This document shows, piece by piece, positions 16,066-23,730 of a DNA stretch of 34,950 bases; the stretch's first letter is position 1; each line of letters begins with the position of its first letter. This DNA comes from Acidobacteriota bacterium (lineage in GTDB: Bacteria > Acidobacteriota > Aminicenantia > UBA2199), in assembly GCA_025456175.1 (NCBI GenBank), contig JALOLC010000004.1, positions 1-34,950 on the forward strand, in the 5' to 3' direction. Under the pieces are notes generated by a model. That model saw only the letters and a list, made by a program, of their open reading frames with translations. It did no database searches and was not told the DNA's origin. A program made the translations under genes and the position numbers.

Positions 16066-16668
16066 ATGGCCAGCTATACGCCGCCGCTGGAACGGCTGAT
16101 CGAGGAGTTGAAAAAGCTCCCCGGCATCGGCCGCAAATCGGCCCAGCGCATCGCCTTTTTCCTGCTGCGCAGCGACAGCAAGAACGCCCTGGCCCTGGCC
16201 GCGGCGATCACCCAGGCCCGGGAGAAGATCATCACCTGTTCGCTGTGCAACAGCATCACGGTCGTCGACCCGTGCGAGATCTGCTCCGATCCCGAGCGCG
16301 ACCGCGAAAGAATCTGCGTGGTCGAGGAGCCGTTCAACATCCATTCCATCGAGCGCACCGGCCTGTACCGCGGCCTGTACCACGTCCTGATGGGCAACTT
16401 GTCGCCGATCCGTGGCATCGGCCCCGACGAGCTGCGCATCTCCGGGCTGATCGCGCGCGTCAGCTCCGGCGGGCTGCGGGAGATCATCCTGGCCACCAGC
16501 CCGACCACGGAGGGCAGCGCCACGGCCCACTATTTGACAGAAATCCTGCGCCAGTATAAAATCACCATTTCGCGGATCGCCCTCGGCCTGCCGGTCGGAG
16601 CCGACCTGGATTACGCCGATGAGGTGACGATCGCCAAGGCCATCGAGGGCCGCCTGGAAGTGAAGTAG
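16066..16668 (+). CDS. recR: Recombination mediator RecR
   Basis: RecR works with RecF/RecO to load RecA at single-strand gaps. The 200-residue protein has the helix-hairpin-helix LKKLPGIGRKSAQRIAFFLL, a C4 zinc finger (C58, C61, C70, C73) and the Toprim domain beginning ICVVEEPFN and continuing GISPIRG-like (LSPIRGIGPDELRI). TSPTTEGSATAHYL and ALGLPVGADLDYADE complete the signature. Length is typical. No clear Shine-Dalgarno precedes the ATG, and the gap to ybaB is 16 nt, so translation may be coupled. Confidence 0.96.
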   Translation: MASYTPPLERLIEELKKLPGIGRKSAQRIAFFLLRSDSKNALALAAAITQAREKIITCSLCNSITVVDPCEICSDPERDRERICVVEEPFNIHSIERTGLYRGLYHVLMGNLSPIRGIGPDELRISGLIARVSSGGLREIILATSPTTEGSATAHYLTEILRQYKITISRIALGLPVGADLDYADEVTIAKAIEGRLEVK

Positions 16669-16691
16669 GAGGTGATCGTGCGAGAGTGGAG

Positions 16692-16721
16692 TTGCTCTTT
16701 TTGTTCCGGTGATGCTATAAT
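16692..16721 (+). promoter_or_regulatory. Promoter of the roadblock-GTPase-radical SAM unit
   Basis: TTGCTC (16692-16697), an 18-bp spacer and TATAAT (16716-16721) lie 19 nt before the ATG at 16741. It separates this unit from the dnaX-ybaB-recR group. Confidence 0.65.
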
Positions 16722-16740
16722 CCGCAGGGAAGTATAAACC

Positions 16741-17229
16741 ATGCAAGAAAACTTCATCATTTACAATGAAGAATACGTGCTGATCAAGGAGATCCTGCGC
16801 AAGCTGAAGGGCAATACCAACGCCAAGGCCGTGTTCATCACCGACTCGGAAGGGCACTGCATTGCCTCATCGGGCGAGATGGACGACGTCAACCTGAATT
16901 CCATCTCCTCCCTCATCGCCGGCAGCGTTGCCGCCATCAACAGCATTGCCCAGATGCTGAAGATTGAGAACTTCACCGCCGTACTCAACGAGTCGGCCAA
17001 GGAGAGCCTGCACATCGCACTGATCAACGACCGCACCATGCTGGTGGTCATCTTCGACAACACCTCCAACCTGGGGTTGGTGCGCTTCCGCGTGCGCAGC
17101 GCCCTGGAGGAGCTGGTCAAGGTGTTCCAGACCATCAACAAGAAGCTCAAGGCCACGGACAAGATTCCCGGCGGTTCCCCCTTTGAAGGTGTTTCCGACG
17201 AGGACATCGACCGCATATTTGGAGACTGA
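16741..17229 (+). CDS. Roadblock/LC7 domain protein (MglB-like)
   Basis: The 162-residue protein has a single Roadblock/LC7 fold at about residues 10-125: KGNTNAKAVFITDSEGHCIA, SLIAGSVAAINSIAQML, LHIALINDRTMLVVIFDN and a C-terminal helix. In Myxococcus and relatives such proteins (MglB) act as GTPase-activating partners of MglA in cell polarity. The next gene here, 2 nt downstream, is an MglA-type GTPase, so the same pairing is very likely. A ~35-residue tail ends in the acidic segment GVSDEDIDRIFGD, also common in MglB-type proteins. Motility or polarity is a family-based inference; no motility gene lies in the window. Confidence 0.87.
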   Translation: MQENFIIYNEEYVLIKEILRKLKGNTNAKAVFITDSEGHCIASSGEMDDVNLNSISSLIAGSVAAINSIAQMLKIENFTAVLNESAKESLHIALINDRTMLVVIFDNTSNLGLVRFRVRSALEELVKVFQTINKKLKATDKIPGGSPFEGVSDEDIDRIFGD

Positions 17230-17231
17230 AC

Positions 17232-17822
17232 TTGTCCTTCCTAAACTACTCCACCCGCGAGATCAATTTCAAGATCGTGTACTATGGCCCCGGCCTCAGC
17301 GGCAAGACCACCAACATCAAATACATCTATGAAAAGATCAAGAAGGACAACAAGGGCAAGCTGGTCAGCCTGGCCACCGAGACCGAGCGCACGCTGTTCT
17401 TTGATTTCTTTCCCCTGGACCTGGGCACCATCAAGGACTACAAGGTCCGCTTCCACCTCTACACGGTGCCGGGGCAGATCTATTACAGTGCATCGCGCAA
17501 GCTGATCCTGAAGGGCGTAGACGGGCTCGTCTTTGTAGCCGACTCCCAGAACGAGCGCTTCGAGGCCAACCTGGAGAGCATCCAGGACATGCTGGAGAAC
17601 CTGCGCGACTACAAGATCGAGTTTCCCAGCATTCCCTATGTCCTGCAGCTGAACAAACGCGACCTGCCCAACGTCACGCCGGCCAACGAGCTGATCAGCG
17701 CCCTGAGGAAAAAGGAAGAGCCGGTCCTGGAGGCGGTGGCCTACAAGGGCGACGGCGTGGTCGAAACGCTGAAGGCCATCTCCAAGCTGATCATGTCCGA
17801 AGTCAAGAACAAGATCGGCTGA
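17232..17822 (+). CDS. MglA-type small Ras-like GTPase
   Basis: The 196-residue GTPase has P-loop GPGLSGKTT (19-27), the MglA-specific TETERTLFFDF (49-59, R53), switch II PGQIYY (Q82 after TVPG) and G4 motif NKRD (141-144). These positions coincide with those I recall for Myxococcus MglA, including the R53, Q82 and D144 residues studied there. It starts at TTG 17232, with GGAG 7 nt upstream and 2 nt after the roadblock stop. The GTG of the radical SAM gene directly abuts its TGA. It probably cycles between GTP and GDP states under control of the upstream roadblock partner. Its process in this organism is unknown. Confidence 0.92.
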   Translation: MSFLNYSTREINFKIVYYGPGLSGKTTNIKYIYEKIKKDNKGKLVSLATETERTLFFDFFPLDLGTIKDYKVRFHLYTVPGQIYYSASRKLILKGVDGLVFVADSQNERFEANLESIQDMLENLRDYKIEFPSIPYVLQLNKRDLPNVTPANELISALRKKEEPVLEAVAYKGDGVVETLKAISKLIMSEVKNKIG

Positions 17823-19154
17823 GTGTCCCGCTTCACCTGCGACTGGATCTTCAATATCCTGGTCGTCCTCTGCGACGGCAAGGTGGTCTGCGGCTGCGCC
17901 GACCCGCGCGGGGAGCGGCCGCTCGGTCACCTGCGCGAGTTGCCCCTGGGCGAGATCTGGCGCAGCGAAGCGGTCCGGCGCATCCGCCGGGAGTTGAACG
18001 CCGGCTTCTCCCCCTTCTGTGCCCCCTGCGGCCTGAAGCGGGCCTTGGCCGACCATGAGCCGGCGCCGCAGCGGCCGGTCGACCTTCAGGTCCTGCCGCG
18101 GATATTCTTCGAGCCGACGGTGGTCTGCAACCTCGACTGCCTCCAGGCGGTCTGCGCTCCCGGGGCCAACCTGTCTGCCAGCCGCGCAAGGAAGGCGTTT
18201 CCCCTGGACGAATTCAAGGTGCTGCTGCAGGAAGTCGGCCCGCAGCTGATCCGCATCGATTTCTTCAACTATGGCGAACCCTTCCTCCATCCCCAGGCCC
18301 TGGACATGATCGAGCATGTCAAGCAGCGATATCCCGGAATTTATCTTTATACCAGTACCAACGGCCTGCTGCTGGACGAGAGGAAAATCGCGCGCCTGGC
18401 CAACGCGGGGATCGACGAGGTCACCTTCTCGGTCGACGGCCCCGACCAGCGCTCCTACGAGCGCTATCGCCGTGGCGGTGATTTCGCCAAGGTCCTGGGA
18501 AATATGGCGGCCCTGGTCCGGGCCAAGCGGCAGCTGGGCCGGGAGGTGCCGTTCATCAACTGGCGCTACATCCTGTTCAGGTGGAACGACTCGTTCCTGC
18601 AAATGGCCCGAGCCAAGCGCCTGGCCGCCAGGATCGGCGTGGACCGTCTGACCTGGGAGATCACCGACCATCCGGCCGCGGCGGCGTCAGTGAAATTTCA
18701 GATTGGCACTCCCGCCTGGAAGCGGATCGTTCATCAGATCTGGGACACGAGCCAGATTGGCTCGGCGCTGCGCCGCCGGCGCTACATCGCCCGCATCCGT
18801 CCCGGCCCGGCACGCCTGGCTACCCGGGTCGGCGAGAAGGCGGAACTGGAGGTTCTGGTCAAGAATCGCGGCGGCGCCGCCTGGATCACCCGGGCCTATT
18901 CCGGGAGGCGCTGGGTGCGGCTGGGCGCCCAATTGCATGACGCGGACAAGGGGCTGTTGGACCTGAACTACTCCCGGGCTTTTCTGCCGCGACCCCTGGC
19001 CGCCGGGGAGAGAGCCCGGATAACGATCGAGCTTCCCGCCGTTGGCCAGGCGGGAGACTACTGGTTGAAACTGGATATGGTCAGCGAGGGGGTGGACTGG
19101 TTTGAAAACGGAGGCTCCCCCGTAGCCTGGCTCCCGTTCACGGTCAGCGAATAA
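17823..19154 (+). CDS. Atypical radical SAM protein with N-terminal SPASM-like and C-terminal beta domain
   Basis: The 443-residue product starts at GTG 17823, directly after the GTPase stop. Residues 1-70 carry Cys-rich SPASM-like sequence (C6, C17, C23, C25, C66, C69; LCDGKVVCGCADPRGE and LGEIWRSE), normally found at the C-terminus of SPASM proteins. The radical SAM core follows: C102, C106 and C111 lie in VVCNLDCLQAVC, a CX3CX4C spacing instead of CX3CX2C. FNYGEPFLHP is the GE motif and STNGLLL a later strand. From about residue 335 the protein becomes a beta-rich, immunoglobulin-like domain (ARLATRVGEKAELEVLVKNR to YWLKLDMVSEGVDWFE). Similar tails occur on surface-glycan enzymes. Function is unknown; coupling to the GTPase suggests a joint process. 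Confidence 0.82.
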   Translation: MSRFTCDWIFNILVVLCDGKVVCGCADPRGERPLGHLRELPLGEIWRSEAVRRIRRELNAGFSPFCAPCGLKRALADHEPAPQRPVDLQVLPRIFFEPTVVCNLDCLQAVCAPGANLSASRARKAFPLDEFKVLLQEVGPQLIRIDFFNYGEPFLHPQALDMIEHVKQRYPGIYLYTSTNGLLLDERKIARLANAGIDEVTFSVDGPDQRSYERYRRGGDFAKVLGNMAALVRAKRQLGREVPFINWRYILFRWNDSFLQMARAKRLAARIGVDRLTWEITDHPAAAASVKFQIGTPAWKRIVHQIWDTSQIGSALRRRRYIARIRPGPARLATRVGEKAELEVLVKNRGGAAWITRAYSGRRWVRLGAQLHDADKGLLDLNYSRAFLPRPLAAGERARITIELPAVGQAGDYWLKLDMVSEGVDWFENGGSPVAWLPFTVSE

Positions 19155-19234
19155 AGGTCGAACTCTGGTTAAAAGTGAAGCAAACCTCTTCTATTTCCAC
19201 CACTCTTGACATTTTCCCTTGCTCTAAGCCTAAC

Positions 19235-19262
19235 ACCCTCAACCCTGGACCCTATACCCTCT
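19235..19262. repeat. Heptamer array, ACCCTNN type
   Basis: Four consecutive 7-bp units (ACCCTCA, ACCCTGG, ACCCTAT, ACCCTCT) occupy 19235-19262 between the convergent radical SAM and aminotransferase genes. The array ends 3 nt from the aminotransferase stop codon. No inverted partner array was found in this gap. Weak related units may precede it (about 19214-19234). Confidence 0.75.
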
Positions 19263-19265
19263 TTT

Positions 19266-20501
19266 TCACGGCGTGATGATGGCCGACTCCGGATCGCCTT
19301 TCCAGGCGCCGATGACCTGGCCCAGGCGCTTGACCCCCTCCTCGATCTCGGCCATGCTGGAATAGGAGAAGTTCATGCGGAACGAGTTGCGGCCGCCGCC
19401 GTCGGGATAGAACGCCGTGCCCACCACGTAGGCCACCTGCTTCTCGATGGCGCTGTGGAACATCTCGCCGGCGTCCATGTCCTCTGGCAGGGTGACCCAC
19501 AGGAACAGGCCGCCGTGCGGCTGGGTCCACCTCAGGCCGGGAAGCTTGGGCAGATACTTGGCGAGCATGGCCAGCATGAAGTCGCGTTTTTCCCGGTAGG
19601 CCTTGATGATGATGCCGATCTGCTTGTCCAGCAGGCCGCGCTTCAGGAACTCATACAGGATGGACTGGTTGAAAGGGGGCGAGCACAGGTCGACCGACTG
19701 CTTGGCCGTGACCGCCTTCTGGATGAGCTCGCTGGGGCCGGCCATCCAGCCCAGGCGGAAGCCGGGCAGGAGGATCTTGCTGAAGGTGTAGAGGCCGAGG
19801 ACGCGCTCCGGGCATAGGCCCAGCAGCGAGGGCTCGGTCGTGCCCTCGAAGCGCAACTGGCGGTAGGGGGAGTCCTCGATGACGATCAGGTCGTGCTTCT
19901 CGGCGATGCGCAGGAGTTCCTTCCGCCGCCTGAGGGTCATGGTGATGCCCGAGGGATTCTGGAAATCGGGGACTTCGTAGATGAATTTCGGCTTGATGCC
20001 CTTGGCGGCCTGTTTCTCGATCTCCGCCTCGAGCAGGGCCGTCTGCGTGCCCTCCTCGTCCTGCTCGACGCCGATCATCCTGGCTCCGTAGGAGTTGAAG
20101 GCCTGGATGGCGCCGACATAGGTGGGGCGGCTGGTCATGACCACGTCGCCCGGGTCGACGAATACCTTGCCCACCAGGTCCAGCCCCTGCTGCGACGAGG
20201 TGACAATCAGCAGGTTGTTGCTGGTGATGGCCACTCCGTCCTTCTGCATCAGCTTGGCCAGCTCCTCGCGCAGGCGGTTGTCGCCCTCGGTGGGGCCGTA
20301 CTGCAGGGCGGTCTTGCCCTCGCGCTCCAGGACGATCCGTGTGATCTCCTTGATGTCGTCGATGGGGAACAGGTCGGGGGCGGGCAGACCGCCGGCGAAC
20401 GAGATGATCCCCGGCCTGGCGGTGAGCTTCAGCAGCTCGCGAATCTCCGAGCGCTTCATGCCCTTGGCGCTATGCGAAAAGAAATTGTCATAATTGATCA
20501 C
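19266..20501 (-). CDS. PLP-dependent class I/II aminotransferase
   Basis: The 411-residue fold-type I aminotransferase resembles the 2-aminoadipate/MocR-related group (LysN-like). Seen: FAGGLPAPDLFP and LQYGPTEG (substrate and PLP region), TSSQQGLDL, VPDFQNPSG (181-185 holds the Asn contact), VIEDSPYRQL, the Schiff-base lysine K242 in TFSKILLPGFRLGW, and the carboxylate-binding RMNFS near the C-terminus. The start is GTG 20501, with AAGGAGG just upstream. It is transcribed alone, convergent with the radical SAM gene and divergent from the EamA gene. The amino donor and acceptor cannot be deduced; members act on 2-aminoadipate, branched or aromatic amino acids. Confidence 0.9.
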   Translation of the reverse strand: MINYDNFFSHSAKGMKRSEIRELLKLTARPGIISFAGGLPAPDLFPIDDIKEITRIVLEREGKTALQYGPTEGDNRLREELAKLMQKDGVAITSNNLLIVTSSQQGLDLVGKVFVDPGDVVMTSRPTYVGAIQAFNSYGARMIGVEQDEEGTQTALLEAEIEKQAAKGIKPKFIYEVPDFQNPSGITMTLRRRKELLRIAEKHDLIVIEDSPYRQLRFEGTTEPSLLGLCPERVLGLYTFSKILLPGFRLGWMAGPSELIQKAVTAKQSVDLCSPPFNQSILYEFLKRGLLDKQIGIIIKAYREKRDFMLAMLAKYLPKLPGLRWTQPHGGLFLWVTLPEDMDAGEMFHSAIEKQVAYVVGTAFYPDGGGRNSFRMNFSYSSMAEIEEGVKRLGQVIGAWKGDPESAIITP

Positions 20502-20595
20502 AACACCCTCCTTGTAGGTGGCTGTTATTGTTAAAGGTCAAACCCATTTATAATACAATCGCACCTGTTTTGCAAGGTCCCGGGGATTCTGATGC

Positions 20596-20722
20596 GCTCG
20601 GTGTACGGTTGACGGTATAGGGTGGACGGTAAACGGTGGAGGAAAGCGGCAATTTTTCGTTATTGTGTCGTTTGTTCCAGATTTCTTACCATATACCGTA
20701 CACCGTACGCCGTGAACCGAGA
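20596..20722. repeat. Inverted pair of heptamer arrays, NNACGGT type
   Basis: The left array 20596-20637 has six 7-bp units (GCTCGGT, GTACGGT, TGACGGT, ATAGGGT, GGACGGT, AAACGGT). The right array 20688-20722 has five units of the complementary form (ACCATAT, ACCGTAC, ACCGTAC, GCCGTGA, ACCGAGA). They enclose 50 bp of AT-rich DNA (20638-20687), so the whole can fold as an imperfect long hairpin. It lies between the divergent aminotransferase and EamA genes. The remainder of this 283-bp gap holds only the EamA promoter. Confidence 0.82.
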
Positions 20723-20750
20723 TCTTCCTGAATGATGAACCGCGAATCTT

Positions 20751-20778
20751 TTGCAAAACGCCCATATTCTGATATATT
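20751..20778 (+). promoter_or_regulatory. Promoter of the EamA gene
   Basis: TTGCAA (20751-20756), a 16-bp spacer and TATATT (20773-20778) lie 6 nt before the ATG at 20785, suggesting a leaderless mRNA. Confidence 0.6.
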
Positions 20779-20784
20779 CAAACT

Positions 20785-21651
20785 ATGCCGCTTCTGCTGC
20801 TCACCTCATTCATCTGGGCTTTTTCGTTCGGGCTGGTCAAGAAATTCCTGGGCGGGGTGGACGCCAGCTTCGTCGCCTTTGTCCGGCTGTTCCTGGCCCT
20901 GCTCCTGTTCCTCCCCCTGTGGCGGCCGGGCAAGGTGAAGCGCGTTCTGGCGCTGCGGTTGCTCGGCATTGGCATGGTCCAGTTCGGCCTGATGTATGTT
21001 TGCTACATCCAATCCTTCCGCTTCCTGGCCGCCCACCAGGTCGCCCTGTTCACGGTCTTCACCCCCCTGTTCGTGGCCGCAGGCGACGACCTGCTGGAGC
21101 GGCGCTGGCGGCCGCTCCATTTCTGGACGGCGCTGCTGGCCGTGGCCGGCACGGCGCTGATCGTGTATTCGGGATGGGGGAGAGCCGACTTGCTGAAGGG
21201 CTTTGTCCTGGTTCAGGCTTCCAACGCCTGCTTCGCCGGCGGGCAGGTGCTGTACCGCCGGCTGCCGGCGGCCGGCAGAAAATGGCGGGACCGCGATGTG
21301 TTCGCCTGGCTTTTTCTCGGCGGCGCCGCGGCCGCGGCGCTGGCCATGCTGTTCTTCTCGGTCACGCCCAACCCGCCGTTGAGCGGCAGCCAGGCGCTAA
21401 CCTTGCTCTACCTGGGGCTGCTGGCATCAGGAATCGGGTTTTTCCTTTGGAATATCGGCTCTTCACGCGTTAGCGCCGGCACCTTGGCCGTGATGAACAA
21501 TCTCAAGATCCCCCTGGCTGTCGGGGTCTCCCTGCTGGTTTTTCACGAGCGGGCCGACCTGGCGCGCCTGGCGGTCGGGGGCAGTGCCATTCTCTTGGCC
21601 CTTTGGCTGAATTCCCGGCGCAAAGCAAACGAAATAGTCAGTGGGCGATGA
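20785..21651 (+). CDS. EamA/DMT family transporter
   Basis: This is a 288-residue inner-membrane protein with ten predicted hydrophobic helices in two similar halves, as in EamA (drug/metabolite transporter) permeases. The N-terminal LLLTSFIWAFSFGLVKKFL, the loop FLAAHQVALFTVFTPLFVA and the second-half LYLGLLASGIGFFLWNIGSSRVSAGTLAV, SLLVFHERA are typical EamA repeat signatures. Family members export amino acids or other metabolites; substrate is not predictable. The ATG directly follows the promoter and has no Shine-Dalgarno site. A 161-bp gap separates it from sppA. Confidence 0.88.
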   Translation: MPLLLLTSFIWAFSFGLVKKFLGGVDASFVAFVRLFLALLLFLPLWRPGKVKRVLALRLLGIGMVQFGLMYVCYIQSFRFLAAHQVALFTVFTPLFVAAGDDLLERRWRPLHFWTALLAVAGTALIVYSGWGRADLLKGFVLVQASNACFAGGQVLYRRLPAAGRKWRDRDVFAWLFLGGAAAAALAMLFFSVTPNPPLSGSQALTLLYLGLLASGIGFFLWNIGSSRVSAGTLAVMNNLKIPLAVGVSLLVFHERADLARLAVGGSAILLALWLNSRRKANEIVSGR

Positions 21652-21812
21652 TTTTATGGTTTGGAGCCGCGCAGTTTCCCAGATCGCTTTGAGTGTTTTT
21701 TCAATGAACACGACCACTTTTTAGCGGAAAAAGGCCAAATAACGAAACTTTCACCGCTTGAAAGCAGTATAATGCACTTGCAATTAGGGATTTCACGATA
21801 AGGAGACTCATC

Positions 21813-23501
21813 ATGAAGCGTGGCGCGCTGATCGCCCTGCTGGTGGTCATTGTCATCCTGCTGGGGCTGTTCATATTGGGCGGATTCATCTACATGCAGT
21901 TCACCCAGGAACCGTATGTCCCCGAGAGGGCTTACCTGAAGATCGACCTCGGTGGTGTCGTTGCCGAGACTGCGCCAAGCCGCTTCCCCGGCATGTCCGG
22001 CGCCGCGTTCTCCATTCATGATCTCTGGTACCAATTGGAGCGGGCCGCCAGGGACGAGCGCATCCAGGGCATTCTGCTGCGCGTCCAGTATCTGGACACC
22101 GGCTTCGCCAAGATCGAGGAGATCGGCCGCCTGCTCAAGAGATTTGCCGCCAGCAAGAAGCCGCTGGCGGCCATCGTTGTCGACGGCGGCCTCAAGGAGT
22201 ACTACCTGGCCTCCTTCGCCGACAAGGTCATTATGTTCCGGGGCGGCATGCTCTCGGTAAGCGGCATCGGCGCCGAGGCGCTCTTCATGAAGAACACCCT
22301 CTCCAAGCTGGGGGTGCAGGCCGACATCATCCATATCGGCGATTACAAGACCGCGCCCAATACGTTCACCGAGGAGCGCATGACCCCGGCCCACCGCGAA
22401 TCCACGCAGGCGCTGCTCGACGACCTTTACCAGGCGGTGATCGAGGGCATCGCCGCCAACCGCAAGCTGGACCCGCTCGCGGTCAGGAAGGTTCTCGACC
22501 GCTCGCCGCTGCCAGCAGAGGAATACCTCAAGGCCGGGATGCTCGATTCCATCGCTTGCGAGGACGACCTGTTCAAACTGATGCCCAAGACCCTCCCCGA
22601 GGTCGAGTTCCGCACCTATGCCAAAACGCGTGCGCCCCTGCCTTTCAGCGGCAGCAAGAAAATCGCCGTGATCTTCGCCTCAGGCGAGATCAACATGGGG
22701 CGCAGCGGCGGCGACTCCTTGTTCGGCGGCGATATCCTGGGCGCCGATACCCTGGCCGGGCAGCTGCGCAGCGCGCGCAACAACTCGGCGGTCAAGGCGG
22801 TCGTGCTGCGCGTCGACAGCCCCGGGGGCTCGGCCGTCGCCTCCGACGTCATCCTGCGCGAGGCCGAGCTGCTGGCCCAGAAGAAGCCCCTGGTCGTCTC
22901 CATGTCCGACGTGGCCGCCTCGGGAGGCTATTGGATCGCGCTGGCGGCCCACAAGATTTTCGCCGCGCCCCAGACCATCACCGGCTCGATCGGGGTCTTC
23001 TCGGGCAAGTTCGTGCTGAAAGGATTCTATGACAAAATCGGCGTCACCAAGGAGATCGTCACCACCTCCGAATACGCCGCCATGTATTCCGATTACAAGC
23101 CCTTCTCGGCGAACGAGCGCAGGAAGGTGCTGGCCGAGATGGAGCAGATCTATGCCGCTTTCCTGAAAAAGGTCGCGGCCAACCGCAAGCTGCGCGTAGC
23201 CGACGTCGAGCCGATCGCCCGCGGCCGGGTGTGGAGCGGACGCTCGGCGCTGAAGCTGCGCCTGGTCGATGGCCTGGGCGGCTTGAGCGCCGCGCTGGAC
23301 GAGGCCCGGAAGCTGGCGCGCATCCCGCAGAACGAAAGGTTCGGCGTGCGCGTCTACCCGCAGAAGAAGTCGTTCTTCGAGATGATCTTCGACCTGACCG
23401 GCGCCAAGGTGCAAAACCCGCTCGACGTCAAGGCGCGGCTGCAGGCCTACCGTCGCTTCTTCCCGGCCATGGCCATGCCCTTCACGCTGCGCTGCTTTTA
23501 A
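21813..23501 (+). CDS. sppA: Signal peptide peptidase SppA, long (67K) type
   Basis: This is a membrane-anchored serine protease that degrades cleaved signal peptides, 562 residues with one N-terminal membrane helix (about 5-28). It has two ClpP/crotonase-like repeats, as in E. coli SppA. The catalytic lysine is K179 in GDYKTAPNTFTEERMTPAHRE (first repeat), and the nucleophile is S370 in SDVAASGGYWIA (second repeat). GSIGVFSGKF and GRVWSGRSALKLRLVDGLGG complete the signature. Upstream are GGAG (21802-21805), 7 nt before the ATG, and a TATAAT box (21768-21773) with no convincing -35. It is convergent with the gene at 23731. Confidence 0.94.
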   Translation: MKRGALIALLVVIVILLGLFILGGFIYMQFTQEPYVPERAYLKIDLGGVVAETAPSRFPGMSGAAFSIHDLWYQLERAARDERIQGILLRVQYLDTGFAKIEEIGRLLKRFAASKKPLAAIVVDGGLKEYYLASFADKVIMFRGGMLSVSGIGAEALFMKNTLSKLGVQADIIHIGDYKTAPNTFTEERMTPAHRESTQALLDDLYQAVIEGIAANRKLDPLAVRKVLDRSPLPAEEYLKAGMLDSIACEDDLFKLMPKTLPEVEFRTYAKTRAPLPFSGSKKIAVIFASGEINMGRSGGDSLFGGDILGADTLAGQLRSARNNSAVKAVVLRVDSPGGSAVASDVILREAELLAQKKPLVVSMSDVAASGGYWIALAAHKIFAAPQTITGSIGVFSGKFVLKGFYDKIGVTKEIVTTSEYAAMYSDYKPFSANERRKVLAEMEQIYAAFLKKVAANRKLRVADVEPIARGRVWSGRSALKLRLVDGLGGLSAALDEARKLARIPQNERFGVRVYPQKKSFFEMIFDLTGAKVQNPLDVKARLQAYRRFFPAMAMPFTLRCF

Positions 23502-23520
23502 GAAATTAAGACAGAAATCG

Positions 23521-23670
23521 TTATACGTGACGCGTGACGCGAAACGCGTAAAAAAAACTGCTTTATTGAAATTATCGGAAGGCTGAAAAATAATGCAATC
23601 ATGTTGCGTGCTGAAAGATATAGAGATTAATAATTGAGTTCATCTCTTCCGCGTCACGCGTTACGTGTTA
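23521..23670. repeat. Inverted pair of heptamer arrays, TGACGCG type
   Basis: The left array 23521-23548 reads TTATACG, TGACGCG, TGACGCG, AAACGCG. The right array 23650-23670 is the complementary form CGCGTCA, CGCGTTA, CGTGTTA. They bracket 101 bp of AT-rich DNA (23549-23649) in the 229-bp gap between the convergent sppA and unknown gene. One extra CGCGTCA occurs out of phase at 23693-23699. Confidence 0.82.
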
Positions 23671-23730
23671 TCCCCTGGCGGGGACCTACGGGCGCGTCAC
23701 GATTTGCAATGGTTTTTCGATCGGTCAGCC

